Source: Monosiga brevicollis MX1 (taxonomy: Eukaryota; Opisthokonta; Choanoflagellata; Craspedida; Salpingoecidae). Taken from it: DNA of 64,000 bases. The position numbers and the translations under genes were made by a program. The first letter of the stretch is position 1; each line of letters begins with the position of its first letter. This document shows, one piece after another, positions 1-11,200 of the stretch. The notes beneath the pieces were generated by a model. That model saw only the letters and a program-made list of their open reading frames with translations, searched no databases and was not told the origin of the DNA. Location: the NCBI RefSeq assembly GCF_000002865.3, contig NW_001865066.1, forward strand, positions 404,143 through 468,142, written 5' to 3'.

Positions 1-111
1 GTCTGACAGAGGCAAGATGTGTGCATTGGCTTTTGAGATAAGATGAATTTGTTGCCTCCGCTGAGCACATGATTCAAGGCAAGGCAGAGAGATATTCAAT
101 GAGCTATTTGG

Positions 112-400
112 CTACGACTGGCGCACGAGGCCGCCAGTCTCATCGCGCCAGATCCATTCATACCAGAAGAACATGATTACATCAAAACAGAAGTTAATTT
201 TATCTTTTTCCTCCAGCTCCATATCACGATGGACTAAGCCATTCAGGCGTTCAAACATGACGCGGGCAATGCCTTCAAGTATTCCAAAGCAGAACACGAT
301 TATGGCCACTGCGCGGCAAGCCCCGGATTGAGTATCAAGGTATGGCAGGATGACTGTCTGGGCGGCGAAGGGGACGGCGGTGGAAATAGAGCAAGGGCTC
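112..400 (-). CDS. possible 3' exon of an unknown membrane protein
   Basis: An open frame of about 95 codons runs on the minus strand from an acceptor-like AG near 404 to a TAG at 112-114. It has one strongly hydrophobic stretch (AIIVFCFGILEGIARVMF) and ends in an aromatic-rich segment (FFWYEWIW) and a basic/polar tail. It has no ATG that looks like a real start, so it would have to be a last exon whose upstream exons lie to its right (between 400 and 780), where I could not find convincing coding sequence. Codon use (ATA, TTA, many A/T third positions) is unlike the GC-rich neighbours. I do not recognise the family. It could equally be a chance open frame. Confidence 0.25.
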
Positions 401-404
401 GAGC

Positions 405-783
405 CAACGTACCTGGAAAGAAAAGGATCATCTTCAATAGCTTAATTGGGCTGAGCGGCTCGCCGTAGCGCTGTCATATAGAGCAGTGCAACACAGGTTC
501 ACGGGGGGCGGCGGGTATGCACCATCACGTTGTGATTTGAGTGGGATGCATCCAAGGGAGGGCGATCGAGGCTCGCGGCAAACAAAAAAGCCTGACCGTT
601 TTGGCTCGGTGCTGTGCGGGGTTCCGGCGACGTGCATCGTTGGGCTGCGGGTGATCGCCCGGCAGAGAGCTGAGGTCGGCTTCGCCCGACACGTTGAGTC
701 TTAGGACTGCGGCTGTCGACAGGCAGCGCGGCGGCAGATGGTGAATGTATGCAGGGTTAGAGTGCAAAAGAAGCGCTTGATCT
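405..783. other. intergenic stretch, no gene seen
   Basis: Several overlapping open frames of 60-80 codons exist on both strands, but none shows a family motif, a good start or splice context. Part is likely to be the 3' UTR of the PDZ gene. Confidence 0.4.
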
Positions 784-1303
784 TCAGACGGGCCTCAGCG
801 TGATGCAGTTGGTTGGGCCGGAGGCATGTGAAGTCGTGCGTGCCACACCTTTGGATTCTTCGCTGAGCACCAGCAAGGCTTCTTCGGTGGTGCTGTAGCC
901 CAAGCTGCGACCATTGACCTGGGAGATGACATCGCCCACCTAAGCGGAGGGGGAAACACGAACATATCATTGTCTGCATCAATCCACACAGCGTGTTGCA
1001 CATTGCATTGTAATCGGACAGCCACCAGGGGCTGAGCACGGTCACGGAGCAGACGGGTTGAAGGAGAGAAAGCAAGCGGACCTGAAGGATGGCGCTGCGA
1101 TCAGCGGCTGAGCGGGGCCGAATATCGATAATGACGACACCAGCGGCATCGGGCAGGCAAGCAATGGCAATGCCCAGCTCCTCCTCGGGCTTTTTCTGCA
1201 CTTCCACAACGACGGGCGGACGTCGCTGCCATGTTATCTTCACAGCCGTCGTCGTGCCTTCTGAAGAGGCAGGCAGCTTGACGCGCTGAGAGCGTAGTGC
1301 CAT
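784..1303 (-). CDS. small single-PDZ-domain protein
   Basis: Two exons (about 1303-1081 and 940-784) joined by a GT-AG intron encode about 125 residues. The PDZ domain spans roughly residues 27-125. The carboxylate-binding loop reads ELGIAI (in place of GLGF), then VVIIDIRPRSAADRSAILQ, and after the intron VGDVISQVNGRSL, the usual PDZ 'GD.I..VNG' strand and turn, followed by the binding-groove helix (STTEEALLVLSE). PDZ domains bind C-terminal peptides of partners and act as scaffolds. There is no other domain, no signal peptide and no membrane segment, so it is likely a small cytosolic adaptor or competitor of larger PDZ scaffolds. The start is the ATG at 1303; no ATG lies in frame just upstream. 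It is divergent from the SIN1 gene about 440 bp away. Confidence 0.8.
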
Positions 1304-1450
1304 CGTGACCAACTCGCCTCCGAAAACAAAGTCAGCCCTCCTCCCCTCCTAATCAACACGTCACCAACAGTCCTCTCGCCGCCCAGCCTCGCCCCTCATG
1401 TCAATCACCAACTACTCTGCCCCGCCCCGCCCCCCTCAACGAGCACAATG

Positions 1451-1456
1451 GAGTTT

Positions 1457-1490
<34 letters not shown>

Positions 1491-1647
1491 GTTTGAGAGA
1501 GAGTTTGAGAGAGAGTGAATTGAAAAAGTTTTAGAGTTTGAGAGAGAGTTTGAGAGTCTGAGAGAGGGAAAGAGTTTTAGAGAGAGGAGAGAGTTTGAGA
1601 GAGAGTTTGAGAGAGAGTAGAGAGTTTGAGAGAGAGAGGGCTCTTTG
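1451..1647. repeat. GAGA/TTTGAGAGA minisatellite
   Basis: Imperfect tandem array of GA runs interrupted by TTTGAGAGAGAG-type units, in the shared 5' region between the divergent PDZ and SIN1 genes. Its position about 90 bp upstream of the SIN1 ATG puts it in the likely promoter or 5' UTR. Confidence 0.85.
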
Positions 1648-1738
1648 CGGATCGATCGGCGGCGGCGGCGACGGCGCTTTTGGGGGAGGGTGAGCTTGTT
1701 GTTGTTGGGGGCGTTGGCGGCGTGCAGGCACAGCCATC

Positions 1739-4700
1739 ATGGCGATGGTGGATGACTTTGCTTCGGTGCTGCGCACTGTTGTTGGCGCTTTTAAGGTTCG
1801 TTTGTCGAGCTGGTGCATGGTGTTGTCTCCGCCGACGGCAAGTCCTCACATGGGGCTGCGCTTGGTGTGACAGGCAAGCGATGACACTGGCAACTGCCGC
1901 GCCATTCTCCGGACATATGTGCCTGGCGACAGGTGTGCCGCCTTCTGCCCTGGCTGGGCATGCATGCTTGGTTCCCCCCCCCCCCCCCCCCGCCCCACGT
2001 TGGGCTCACCCGTCCAACAACTCCTCCCTTCGCCATGCGCACGCAGCTCACACTACGATGATGAGAGCGATCGTTTCAGCGTCGACTCGCAAGATATTGA
2101 GCACGAACCCCCAAAGACTTTTGCCATCGGATCGGCAGCCCGCCCATATGCTTATAAACCTTCCAGGCAAGCCGGCTCATGGGCCTTCCCGACCAAATGC
2201 TCGCTGTCCAGTTCACGCAATGCTACAAGAATATGAATGCCCGCGCAACTCACGCTCCTATCGCGAATCCTGGTGCCCAACAGCCGTGCGCCTACGCCCG
2301 CATCGGCGCAACAAAGCGGTGGTCGCCGATCGCGGCGTAGCTCTGTTCATCTGGATCGCCCACCCCAACCTTCATCCGCTCACATCTCTGATCGCTTCAA
2401 GACCTGGGAGGAGCAGCAAGCTACCCATCGAAAAGCGTCCCTCTCGCCCTCTAGCTCTTTCCTGGGCCGCAGTCGTGAAGTCGATGAGGCAGCGCCACGA
2501 TCCAAGAGCCTTTCTCAACGACCCTCCACGGCTCCAGCCCGGCAGCCCGGCTTTGATGACGGCTTCAACTCCCCCTTTGATGCCTACAACCCTCGGGTCT
2601 GTGCATGCAACCGATTCCCTTCCCCATGTCTCAAACGCAATGGCCACTGATTGCGTTTGCCCCATGCTGCAGCCGGTGCTCCCGGCCACCGCCTCCAAGT
2701 TGTCAGCCGTCCTCCAACATCATAAGAAGAGCAACAACCCCTATGCGCAAGGTTGAACTCTTTTTGCCTTCTCAGTCGCTGAAACATGTCATCCTGTGAT
2801 GGTCCTCATCTCAACTTTCCATTCAACAGAGTTTGCGCAGTTTCGTGGCGTTTCGCCAGATCCGCGCCACACCAAGACCTTCAAAGTCTGGTTCCCCTTT
2901 TGCAGTACGTGCGCCTTGCCCAAAGCCCGTCATGTGCCCTACGCAGCTCGTCCTCTGCTTGCATCCACCTGACGCATACCACCATTGCCAAATGATTTTT
3001 GTGCAGCATCAACCGAATTACCCATTGACATCAAGGTTACTGCCAAGAGCCAAGTCCGCGACGTCATTGGCTATGCCCTCTACATGTATCGGGAAGAAGC
3101 TGGTCGCCAGCCCGCTCTTACGGTCGGTCTGTCTGTTTTCCTCACGCAGCCCACATGCTGTCACCCCCGATGGGTTCCTTTACATGTTTGGAAAAGGAGT
3201 GGTTTGAGGGAAGGGGCGGGGCAGGAACGCCAAACACGAAAAGTTTTACGAGCCACGTTGGCTCAAAGAGGCATGTCTCTAATGCCTATGCTGCTCTGTC
3301 TCATGATGGATGTTTTTGTTTGCAGGAGCCGCCGGAAGCTTTTGAGCTCCGCGTAGGCGAAGACGATGGATCTCCAGACATGGATTTGCCAGGTGTGTCT
3401 GTGCAACCAGCTGCGGGTGCTGTAGTCCACACGGGGCGCAACACGGAAACAAGTTGCAAGCCTTTCTCATCCCCTTGTCACTCACGTCCTTGGCTTCGCA
3501 CACCAGCCTTTGCAATGCGTGATACCGTCAACAAGTTTGGTTTTGATCACGTGTGCCTTTGTCGCCTCAAGTCATACGAGGCCGACGCCCAAGAGTCAAA
3601 GGTCTTCCTCCGTGTCTCATCCGATACAGGCGATACCATCCTTGAGCGCGAGTCAGACACCATGACTGTGGCCGACATTTTACAGCGGACTCTCAAGCGT
3701 CGTGCCCTTCGCTATGGCGAATACGTGCTTGAGCTCAAGGGTACGAACTAGCCCCAAGGTTTCTCTCTCTTCATCTCTCCCACCTCAGCCCGCTTGCCGC
3801 ACATGTCGCCAACGATGCCGCTCACTATTGCCTTCTCTTGATAGCCAACCCAGGTCACTACCTGGACCCAAACAAAACGCTTATTCAGCTTGAGGAGACA
3901 TGCGACGCCGCCGAGTTTGTTCTAATCAACATCCACAGTGCGTGCACGTGCCTGTGCCGGTGAACTTTGTGTCAGATTGCCGTTCAGATCGAAACAACTA
4001 CCCAAAAGAACACTCACACACGCACACGCGCACATCCTTTTGACTTGCTTTAGGCAAGCGGCGCAACACAGTCACGGCCAACAACGCGACTCGAACGGAT
4101 ATGGCCGACAAGCTGCAAAAGAGTCTCACACTCAATCAACGCCGCACCTTCTTGCTACAACGCCAACACAAGCTGAAAACCTCTTCTGTGGAAATGACTT
4201 TGGACATGGTATCCCTTTTTTCACATCCCACTCTCCCCTTCCCCCTTGGTCTCTTCTTCGCAACGCGTTTCCTGTCACATCTCATTTTAGTGTACGGCAT
4301 GGCACGGCTGTAGGATAACATGACGCTGACTTCATCAGCTGCCCGCAACCTGCTGAGCAAGTCCAAAAAAGTGCGCCTGCGCCAGCTCTCGTTGCCAACC
4401 TCAGACTATCACATTGCCAATCATCAACCATATGTGCTTGCGCATGGCCGTGGATCATCTGGCGTCCGCGGGTAAAGTCACACTTGTTCCACTCATCCCG
4501 ACTCTCCTGTTGCGGCAGATTGTCGTTCCCACACAGCACATAATGTTTGGCGAAATTGGGCGGCGGGAGAACCAAATTCGAGTGGTATACTACGCTAGTA
4601 CGCCGCGCGAATTCAAGGTGCTGGATTTCTGTCTACTCCGTCCCGCGCCTCCGCCATGAATTGTACCTGCTTGATCCTTTTTGGAAATGTGTTGCCGAAC

Positions 4701-4861
4701 CGGTCACCTTGTTGGTTTTGGTTGTAGGATCATGTTTTCGAGGCCAGCGATGCCGAGACGGCTCGTCTTCTTCGCGATGTTCTTCAAGCCATTGTGTCTG
4801 AGAGCGTCTCTGCTGAGCGCATGCGATTGCGTCAACTCTATGACCAGCAGCATGCTACCTA
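1739..4861 (+). CDS. MAPKAP1: SIN1/MAPKAP1 homologue, TORC2 subunit
   Basis: SIN1 is the scaffold of TOR complex 2 and brings AGC kinases such as Akt to it. Exon 1 (1739-1795) encodes MAMVDDFASVLRTVVGAFK; exon 2 (1874-1932) continues in phase with ASDDTGNCRAIL, matching the conserved SIN1 N-terminal SDDTGxC motif. Later exons give NSPFDAYNPR, then the CRIM domain (STELPIDIKV, VRDVIGYALYMYREEAGRQPAL, FELRVGEDDGSPDMDLP, VNKFGFDHVCLC, about 2985-3570), the Ras-binding-like part (ADILQRTLKRRALRYGEYVLELKG) and a C-terminal PH region ending in FEASDAETARLLRDVLQAIV and a basic tail. The stop is TAA at 4859-4861. The middle PH exons (4290-4480) are the least certain. An intron in the N-terminal third appears to use a GC donor near 2170, and one intron carries a poly-C run near 1974. 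The gene converges with the kinesin-3 gene. Family identity is very secure. Confidence 0.93.
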
Positions 4862-4862
4862 A

Positions 4863-5290
4863 TTCTAATGCTGTTTCCGATTCGTAAGCATTATGGTCGA
4901 AAGCGTCTTTCATGTTCATGCCCATGTCCACAGACGATGCTGTTTCTATTTTCCATGCGTTGAGCCCAGGCGCCTTTCGCAGCAGTATTGGTGCAATCCC
5001 TGTCGCCACACCTGCACCTGTTTCGATCTCGTCAAGTCTACGACATAAGGCAAATCCCCAATTTATGCAAGTGCGGATGTTCCTTTGAGGGTGCTCACTT
5101 GTTTTGCAAATAAGATAAGAGCTTCATCCGTCGAGGGCAGCTCGCAGGGACAGCCATGCACAAAGGTGCAATGCAGCACGCGCATGTAGAAACACAAACA
5201 CACACAAACCCAGACACGAAAAAGGTACACGGAGGCACGTAGAAGCACATGATTGGACACACACACATGCAAGCGTTTGCACATTAAAAC
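4863..5290. other. convergent 3' intergenic region
   Basis: Space between the stop codons of SIN1 (+) and kinesin-3 (-). It holds CA-rich low-complexity sequence at 5190-5270. No gene seen. Confidence 0.6.
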
Positions 5291-8200
5291 TCAGATGGGG
5301 GTTGTGGAGGCTTCGACATAGTCCGCCTGGTTCATGCTGGCTAAGCGCCGCCGTTCTTGTTCCAGCTCATTTTCCAATCTATACATGCGAGCACCGCATG
5401 TGAAATTGCGAGAGCCACGCTCAGTCCCAAGCAGAAGGGCAGAAGGGCTGTGTGTGTGCATGCGTGCGCGCGAGTGAAAAAGGATGCTTCAAACTGACCT
5501 GAACACGAGAGCTTTCTGATCCAGACGTTGCGTATGGAGTCGAACGGCTGCCTTGGGCGAGGATTGCGGAGAAGAGAAATTCATCTTGACCGAGGTGCGA
5601 CCACTGTTAAAGCGGCGCGGCGTGCCTGGTGATGATCGACTTGAAAGTGAGGCCGAGCGCTGGCGACTCGCATGATCAGTAGCCCCAAACTGTTTACACT
5701 GCGAGCAGGACGAAAACACAGACAAGGAGTATGGTGGGTGTTGTGAGTTGATAGCACACGCTTTGCCAACAAGGGGGACGTTGCACCAGGCATGCAAGTT
5801 GCACGTACCTGTCTTTGAAGAGCACCAGCATACTTTTTCACGGAGGTGGCTTGGGTGCGCAGCGTCTCCAAATGGACGTCGATGCCAGGCAAGCCCGCTA
5901 ACCGGCTATCAGCCGCACTCGTCAGTTGAGCAATCAGGGCGTTTAGGTTGTTGGTGTGCGATTGCACCTTTTCCACGTCCTCATCCCCCTGAACGGCCGT
6001 GCTACAGGCATCGCATAACCAAGCAATGGCCTCAGCCACCTGCTGAGCCTGCAAAACGATGCCCTTGTCTCGTCGATAGGTCTTGCGGTAAAAGGCGCGT
6101 TTGGCCTCAGCTGGGCCCTCCCTGGTCGCCATGTCCGAGATGAAGCTTTGACACTTGGCTGCCGTCACGAGCATGGACTGTGCAGCTTTGGTCACCTCGG
6201 CTGCACCTTGCAAGATGGCCTCGTCCACATTTGATTCAGGGACAAGTTTTTCAACAAGCGCCGTCACGTCCTTGGCTCGAGATGATAGGTCCTAAGCACG
6301 CGACACACCATGAGGGATGACCACCTGTCGATCATTTCTGCGAGTGGGCACATACCTGCTTGCACAGTTCCATGACACCGGCCATGTGCATGTGCGTGCC
6401 CCGCTGGAAACTCAAGAGCACATCCTCATCAATGGTATGTTCAAGGACCTTCTTGATGCTGGCTTCCATGAACTGGGACGAGCTGCGCCGCTCAAGGGTG
6501 GGTGGCAGGGACACCATGCGGGTTGCCATGGATTGACGACCTGTATCATCGTCTTCTTCACGCAGCTCCTCGCCTTCGACATAGCTATCATTCTCTTGCT
6601 CGGTCTCCTCATCAGCCATGATGACGGCCAATTCACCGGCCATCATCGACAACTCCTTGAGGTCATGCATGACGCGGGGATAGGACGATGTCACCTACCA
6701 AAGCAAACAGACAGCGAGGTTGAATCACAAGCAATGTGCCTGCCAAACCCTCAGAACGACCGAAGATAGGACCAGCATCGCACCATGGAGTGAATTTCCA
6801 TTTCGACACCTTGCAGCAAAGTCATGAGATGTGAGCTGAGATTGGCGCAAGATTCGAGCAGGCGGGCTTGAAGCTTCTCATGGTTTAGCAAAGTCTCACT
6901 ATCAAACAAGAGCAACGGGGTCAGTGAGCAGGAGGGTCAGAGCCACGTTGAAGGATGGCTGTACACGAGTCAGGTCCCACGAAAACAAGTCGGTGCTTCT
7001 GGACGGTCCAATCTGAGTGATACCATCCTAGATGAGGCTTACCGAGCGGTGCGAACGGCCGTGGAGATGACTTCCAAAGCCATGGCTGAGGAAAGGCTGG
7101 CGTTGCGAATGACACCCAAGTCTCGAAGCCGCAGCAACTGCTTGTCGCTGTCTGTGCGCCTGCAAAAACCACGCGGCAAAATCATGAATCACAATACCAA
7201 GAGGAAGAAGAGAGCCAGGGGCAAGTGTGTAGGTGCAGGCTCAGACAACAGACAAAAGGTCGTACAAGTATTCGTCGAGGCCATCGCGCAGCACAGTGGC
7301 TGAATCCTTGAGGGCAGAGACACATGCTACCAATTCATCGGAGACAGTGTGCTTTTTTTGCACGCGCAAAGAGTCTCGCGAGTTTTTAATGTACTGAGCA
7401 CATAGGGCAACAACCGAGGCCTCAGACGCATGTGCGTCTGCCAGCACCTGTATCGATATCAAGATTGATTGATATAAGCGCGGATGCAGAGAAGTGCCCA
7501 TAAGCACGGGCAAGGAAAAACAATGAGCGCGCGAAGAATGTACAGAGGCCAGGTTGGCTTGGGCAGCAGGTCACAACCCGACATTAGAGACGGGGAACAT
7601 ACCTTAGCATCGCTGCGATGGCGTGCTTGCAAGCGCGAACCATCGGTCAGCAAACCACGCGAGGCGCCATCAATGGGAGTGCTGCTCCGGCTGTCAAGAT
7701 CATCTGGGCTAGCACCACGTTCATCTGAGGCGGCAGATCCCGTGTTGACCGCGGCGCTGGTGGAGGCGCGACTCGTGCGTCGCGACGAGCCCGTGTCCTC
7801 CTGCCAGTTCTCGTTGGGGTCAAAAAAGAGCAAGGCCACATCTTCGGGCACCTCAGCTTCGCCGTCATAGTCGGCGTACGCTTCGCGCATCTTGTCCATC
7901 ATATCCTCAAATTTTTCTGGTGACCATAATGTGGCGACCTTCATCTGAGTGTTGAGGACCTTGACAAAGGGCTGCCCTCCTTGATTGATGATACCAAAGC
8001 GAGTTTGCTGTTTCAGGTCGCTTGCAATCTTGTTGGCTTCCTGAATGTCCTTGCTCAAGGCCACGACGCGGTGAGAATCCACGTTGGCACTGAACTCGGG
8101 CAGATTTGGCGAGGACGCTAGGGCCTGGATATTGCTGCGCGTTTGCTGATACTGGCGGTGGTCAGTCTTATGCATTGCCTAGCCACCCCACCCCATCAAA

Positions 8201-11200
8201 TACAACGTCAAGGCCAGGCCAATTTTTCGGCGAGGCGCGCACACAACAGGATATACACTGGGGGAGAGAGTTCAGTCAAAGCCACGCCCGAGATCACAGA
8301 TGCGGCAAAAGGCTGACAAACCTTGAGCAACTCTAGCTCTCGCGCAATCTCGTGCTTATCGGCCATCAAGCGTTTGACCAGCTGTTCCCTGTCATCAGCA
8401 CTTGACTCTCGATCCTCCATGGTCTGACAAAGCCCACAATCGCACGGTGAGCCAGCAGCGCAAGGCCGTGCCTCATGAGACCACGTCCTTGCCGGGGCCA
8501 AGAACATTCGCGGGGTCGGGTCAAAGCAGGTACTGTGTCTGTCTGAGCCCACGACCTGCTCTAGCCTGTCAAGCGCACATACTTTGAGACGCTTTTCGTA
8601 TTGTTGTCGCTGTTGATCTAGCTGTTCTCGTGTCTGCGCTTCGGCCTCCTTCAAACGCGACTCGAGCTCTTTGCGCTCTGACTCGTTCTTCTTTTTCTCG
8701 TCTTCCAACTCTTGCTTGAGCTGAGCCGCTTGCACCGACTCAAGCTCTTCTTTCGCAAATTCGTATGACTTGGCGGCTTGACCGGAGCTCTGCGCGCGCG
8801 AGCGGCTGCGGTGACATCATTAATCAACTTGAGTGTTGTACAGGGAATGGGCTCACCGTAAGGACATTTTGTTTTTTCACTCGCAGCCCTACCTGGTGCT
8901 CGGAATGTTGAGGCGGAAGAAATGACGATTGGCCAGGACGAGGCGATCAGAGTGGTGCAGGTCGTGAACCTGGCCAGCTCTCAGCTCATGGCCTGATCCC
9001 CATTCGTGAGCAGCATTCCACACACGCACCGGCAGGCGCAGTGCACATGGGGAAGATAATGAGGAGTTTAGCCAGGCATGTTCAGATTGATGTCAAGGTT
9101 GGAGCTCAGAACTCACCGTTTATATAAACCACAGCGTCAGGTTCAACCGTTATTTGAACCGTATAATCACTCTTGTCCGAATCCCGAAGGCATGTGAGGG
9201 TGCAGTGGTGCTTGAGCACAAGAGCACCTGTGAGCTCGATGTCCGCCGTATCCGAGCTCCCCACGGTGGTTGAGCCTGAGCACTTGGCGTCGGTGAGATC
9301 ACTGCCAGCCACTAGGATGATAAAGTTGGTCAGGTAGACAAAACAGAGACAAAAAGCCCGCCTCTCCCACCTGGTTTGAGCATATAAATGAGCATTTCCG
9401 AGAGCTGGGGGTCCTCGTTGAGATTGACAAGGTTGGGCAGGCTATTGTCGACCTTGCGCACGTCCTTGGCAACGCCTTGTGCTTCCATGGAGCGAGCGTT
9501 TTCCTGACGCATACGTTCAGCTTCGCGCAGCTTCTCTTCCCAAGAACGGTTCATGGTGGCCATCAGTGCCTGCGTATCAGCCAGCTTTTGGCGCAGATGC
9601 GTAACTTCTTGATAGCTATTGACGCTTGCGCCATCTCCAAACTGGGCACGCAATTTTTCAATCTCGGCTCGGAGTTCGCGCACAAGCTTGGCGTTGGGGT
9701 CCTCGTTGATGGAGGCATCGTTGATGATTTGTCGAGCTTGGTGCGCATATCTGGATCGACACGCAATCAAGCACAAGCAGTGACATCATGGTGAGACATT
9801 CTTGCGCCAAACTACATAGAACCGCAGTTGTAGCGGCCCACATGGACAGGCCACGTCGGTGCAGAAAAGAAAAGAAGCAGCATAGCATCAAAGAAATGGG
9901 CAGTGGGGGTGGGGCGGGGGGCGTGGAAAGCCGAGTCTGATACCGAGACAGGTACTGCCCACATCAGTCTCGCATTAGTCGGAACAGGCACGAACCGGAG
10001 TGTGCTCAGGGTTTCGTCGTAGTTGACGAGTGCAGGACTAATGGTGGCGAGCATGGCTGTGCGACTGTTGCCTCCCAAAGACTCCTTAAGGATCCAAGTC
10101 AACACGCTGTCACGGTATGGGATGAAGATCTGTCCCAGTGGCCACACAGGTATCCGGCGTCAGTTGATTGTCCACGCAGTCATGTGATTAGCAATCCATA
10201 AGCGCGACAGCTTGTGGGCTAGTGCGTTGGGGCGAATACGAAGAACGTACGCTCTTCTTCTTGGTAGCCTTATCGGCCAAGAGAGAAATGACTTTGCCCA
10301 GGGTGTGCAGGCTCTTGTTGATGGCTGAGCCTTCGCGCAGGCGCTGACCAGTAGTGCCAGCAGCATCTGCACGCTCTGAACCTGCCAGGTCCACAAGGTT
10401 GACCTTTGACACTTTGGTATGTTCGATGTCGTCTGCATCCAGCTGTCATCGAGGCAGAGACATGTGTTGAGGGTGGCAGCACCTAGGCTCAGAAGAAGTA
10501 GGCGCGACAGGCCACGCCATACACAAAGCAAGGACCAACCTGAGTCTGTGTAACGAGCATGGTGAAGACGGCATGCGAGCGCGAGGATGTGGCGTTCATG
10601 TTGGTGGAAGCTGTCGCACGGTGTTTGCTGCCCACAGACAACCAAGCTAAAGGAAACAGAGAGACAAGTGAGAGTAGCTGCATGGTCGCCTTATGATCAA
10701 CGAGCACGGGCCGGAGTACGGAGGGCGAACGCACCCTCAATGTCCGCAAAGTTGAGGGCTGCATGCATGGTCAGCTTGTCCACATATGGACCCATAACAG
10801 GATGCTCACGCACGCGTAATTGCTGCCAACGCCGGTTCAGCATGAGTGAGGACTGTTTTTCCAATATTCAGACTGAAAACAACCACGCTGTTCCCTCTCC
10901 TACTCTGACTGTTGTCCCAAATCTGTCTCCTGAATCGAAGACGCACCTGCATGCGGCCGGATTTGACGGTTGGTGCGAGCAGATCATAGATGCGCTCCGA
11001 GTAGATTTCAAAGTAGGAAATCTCGACCTTGACGACAACCTAATCGACGTCAAGGAACACAAGATCCAACAGGTATTTTCAGTGGTGGCAGGTGCAGGGA
11101 AGGTGAGCAAGAGACAAAGGCACCGGTACAACTGGACAAGGTCTGCGATGACTGGCAGAGGTTCCCACCTGCTGGCTCTCAACTTGTCGGGCATAATCAA

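Noticed and set aside
1626-2756. 376-codon plus-strand open frame
   Set aside because: It crosses the SIN1 exons in the wrong frame and has no motif; SIN1 exons in other frames explain the coding signal.
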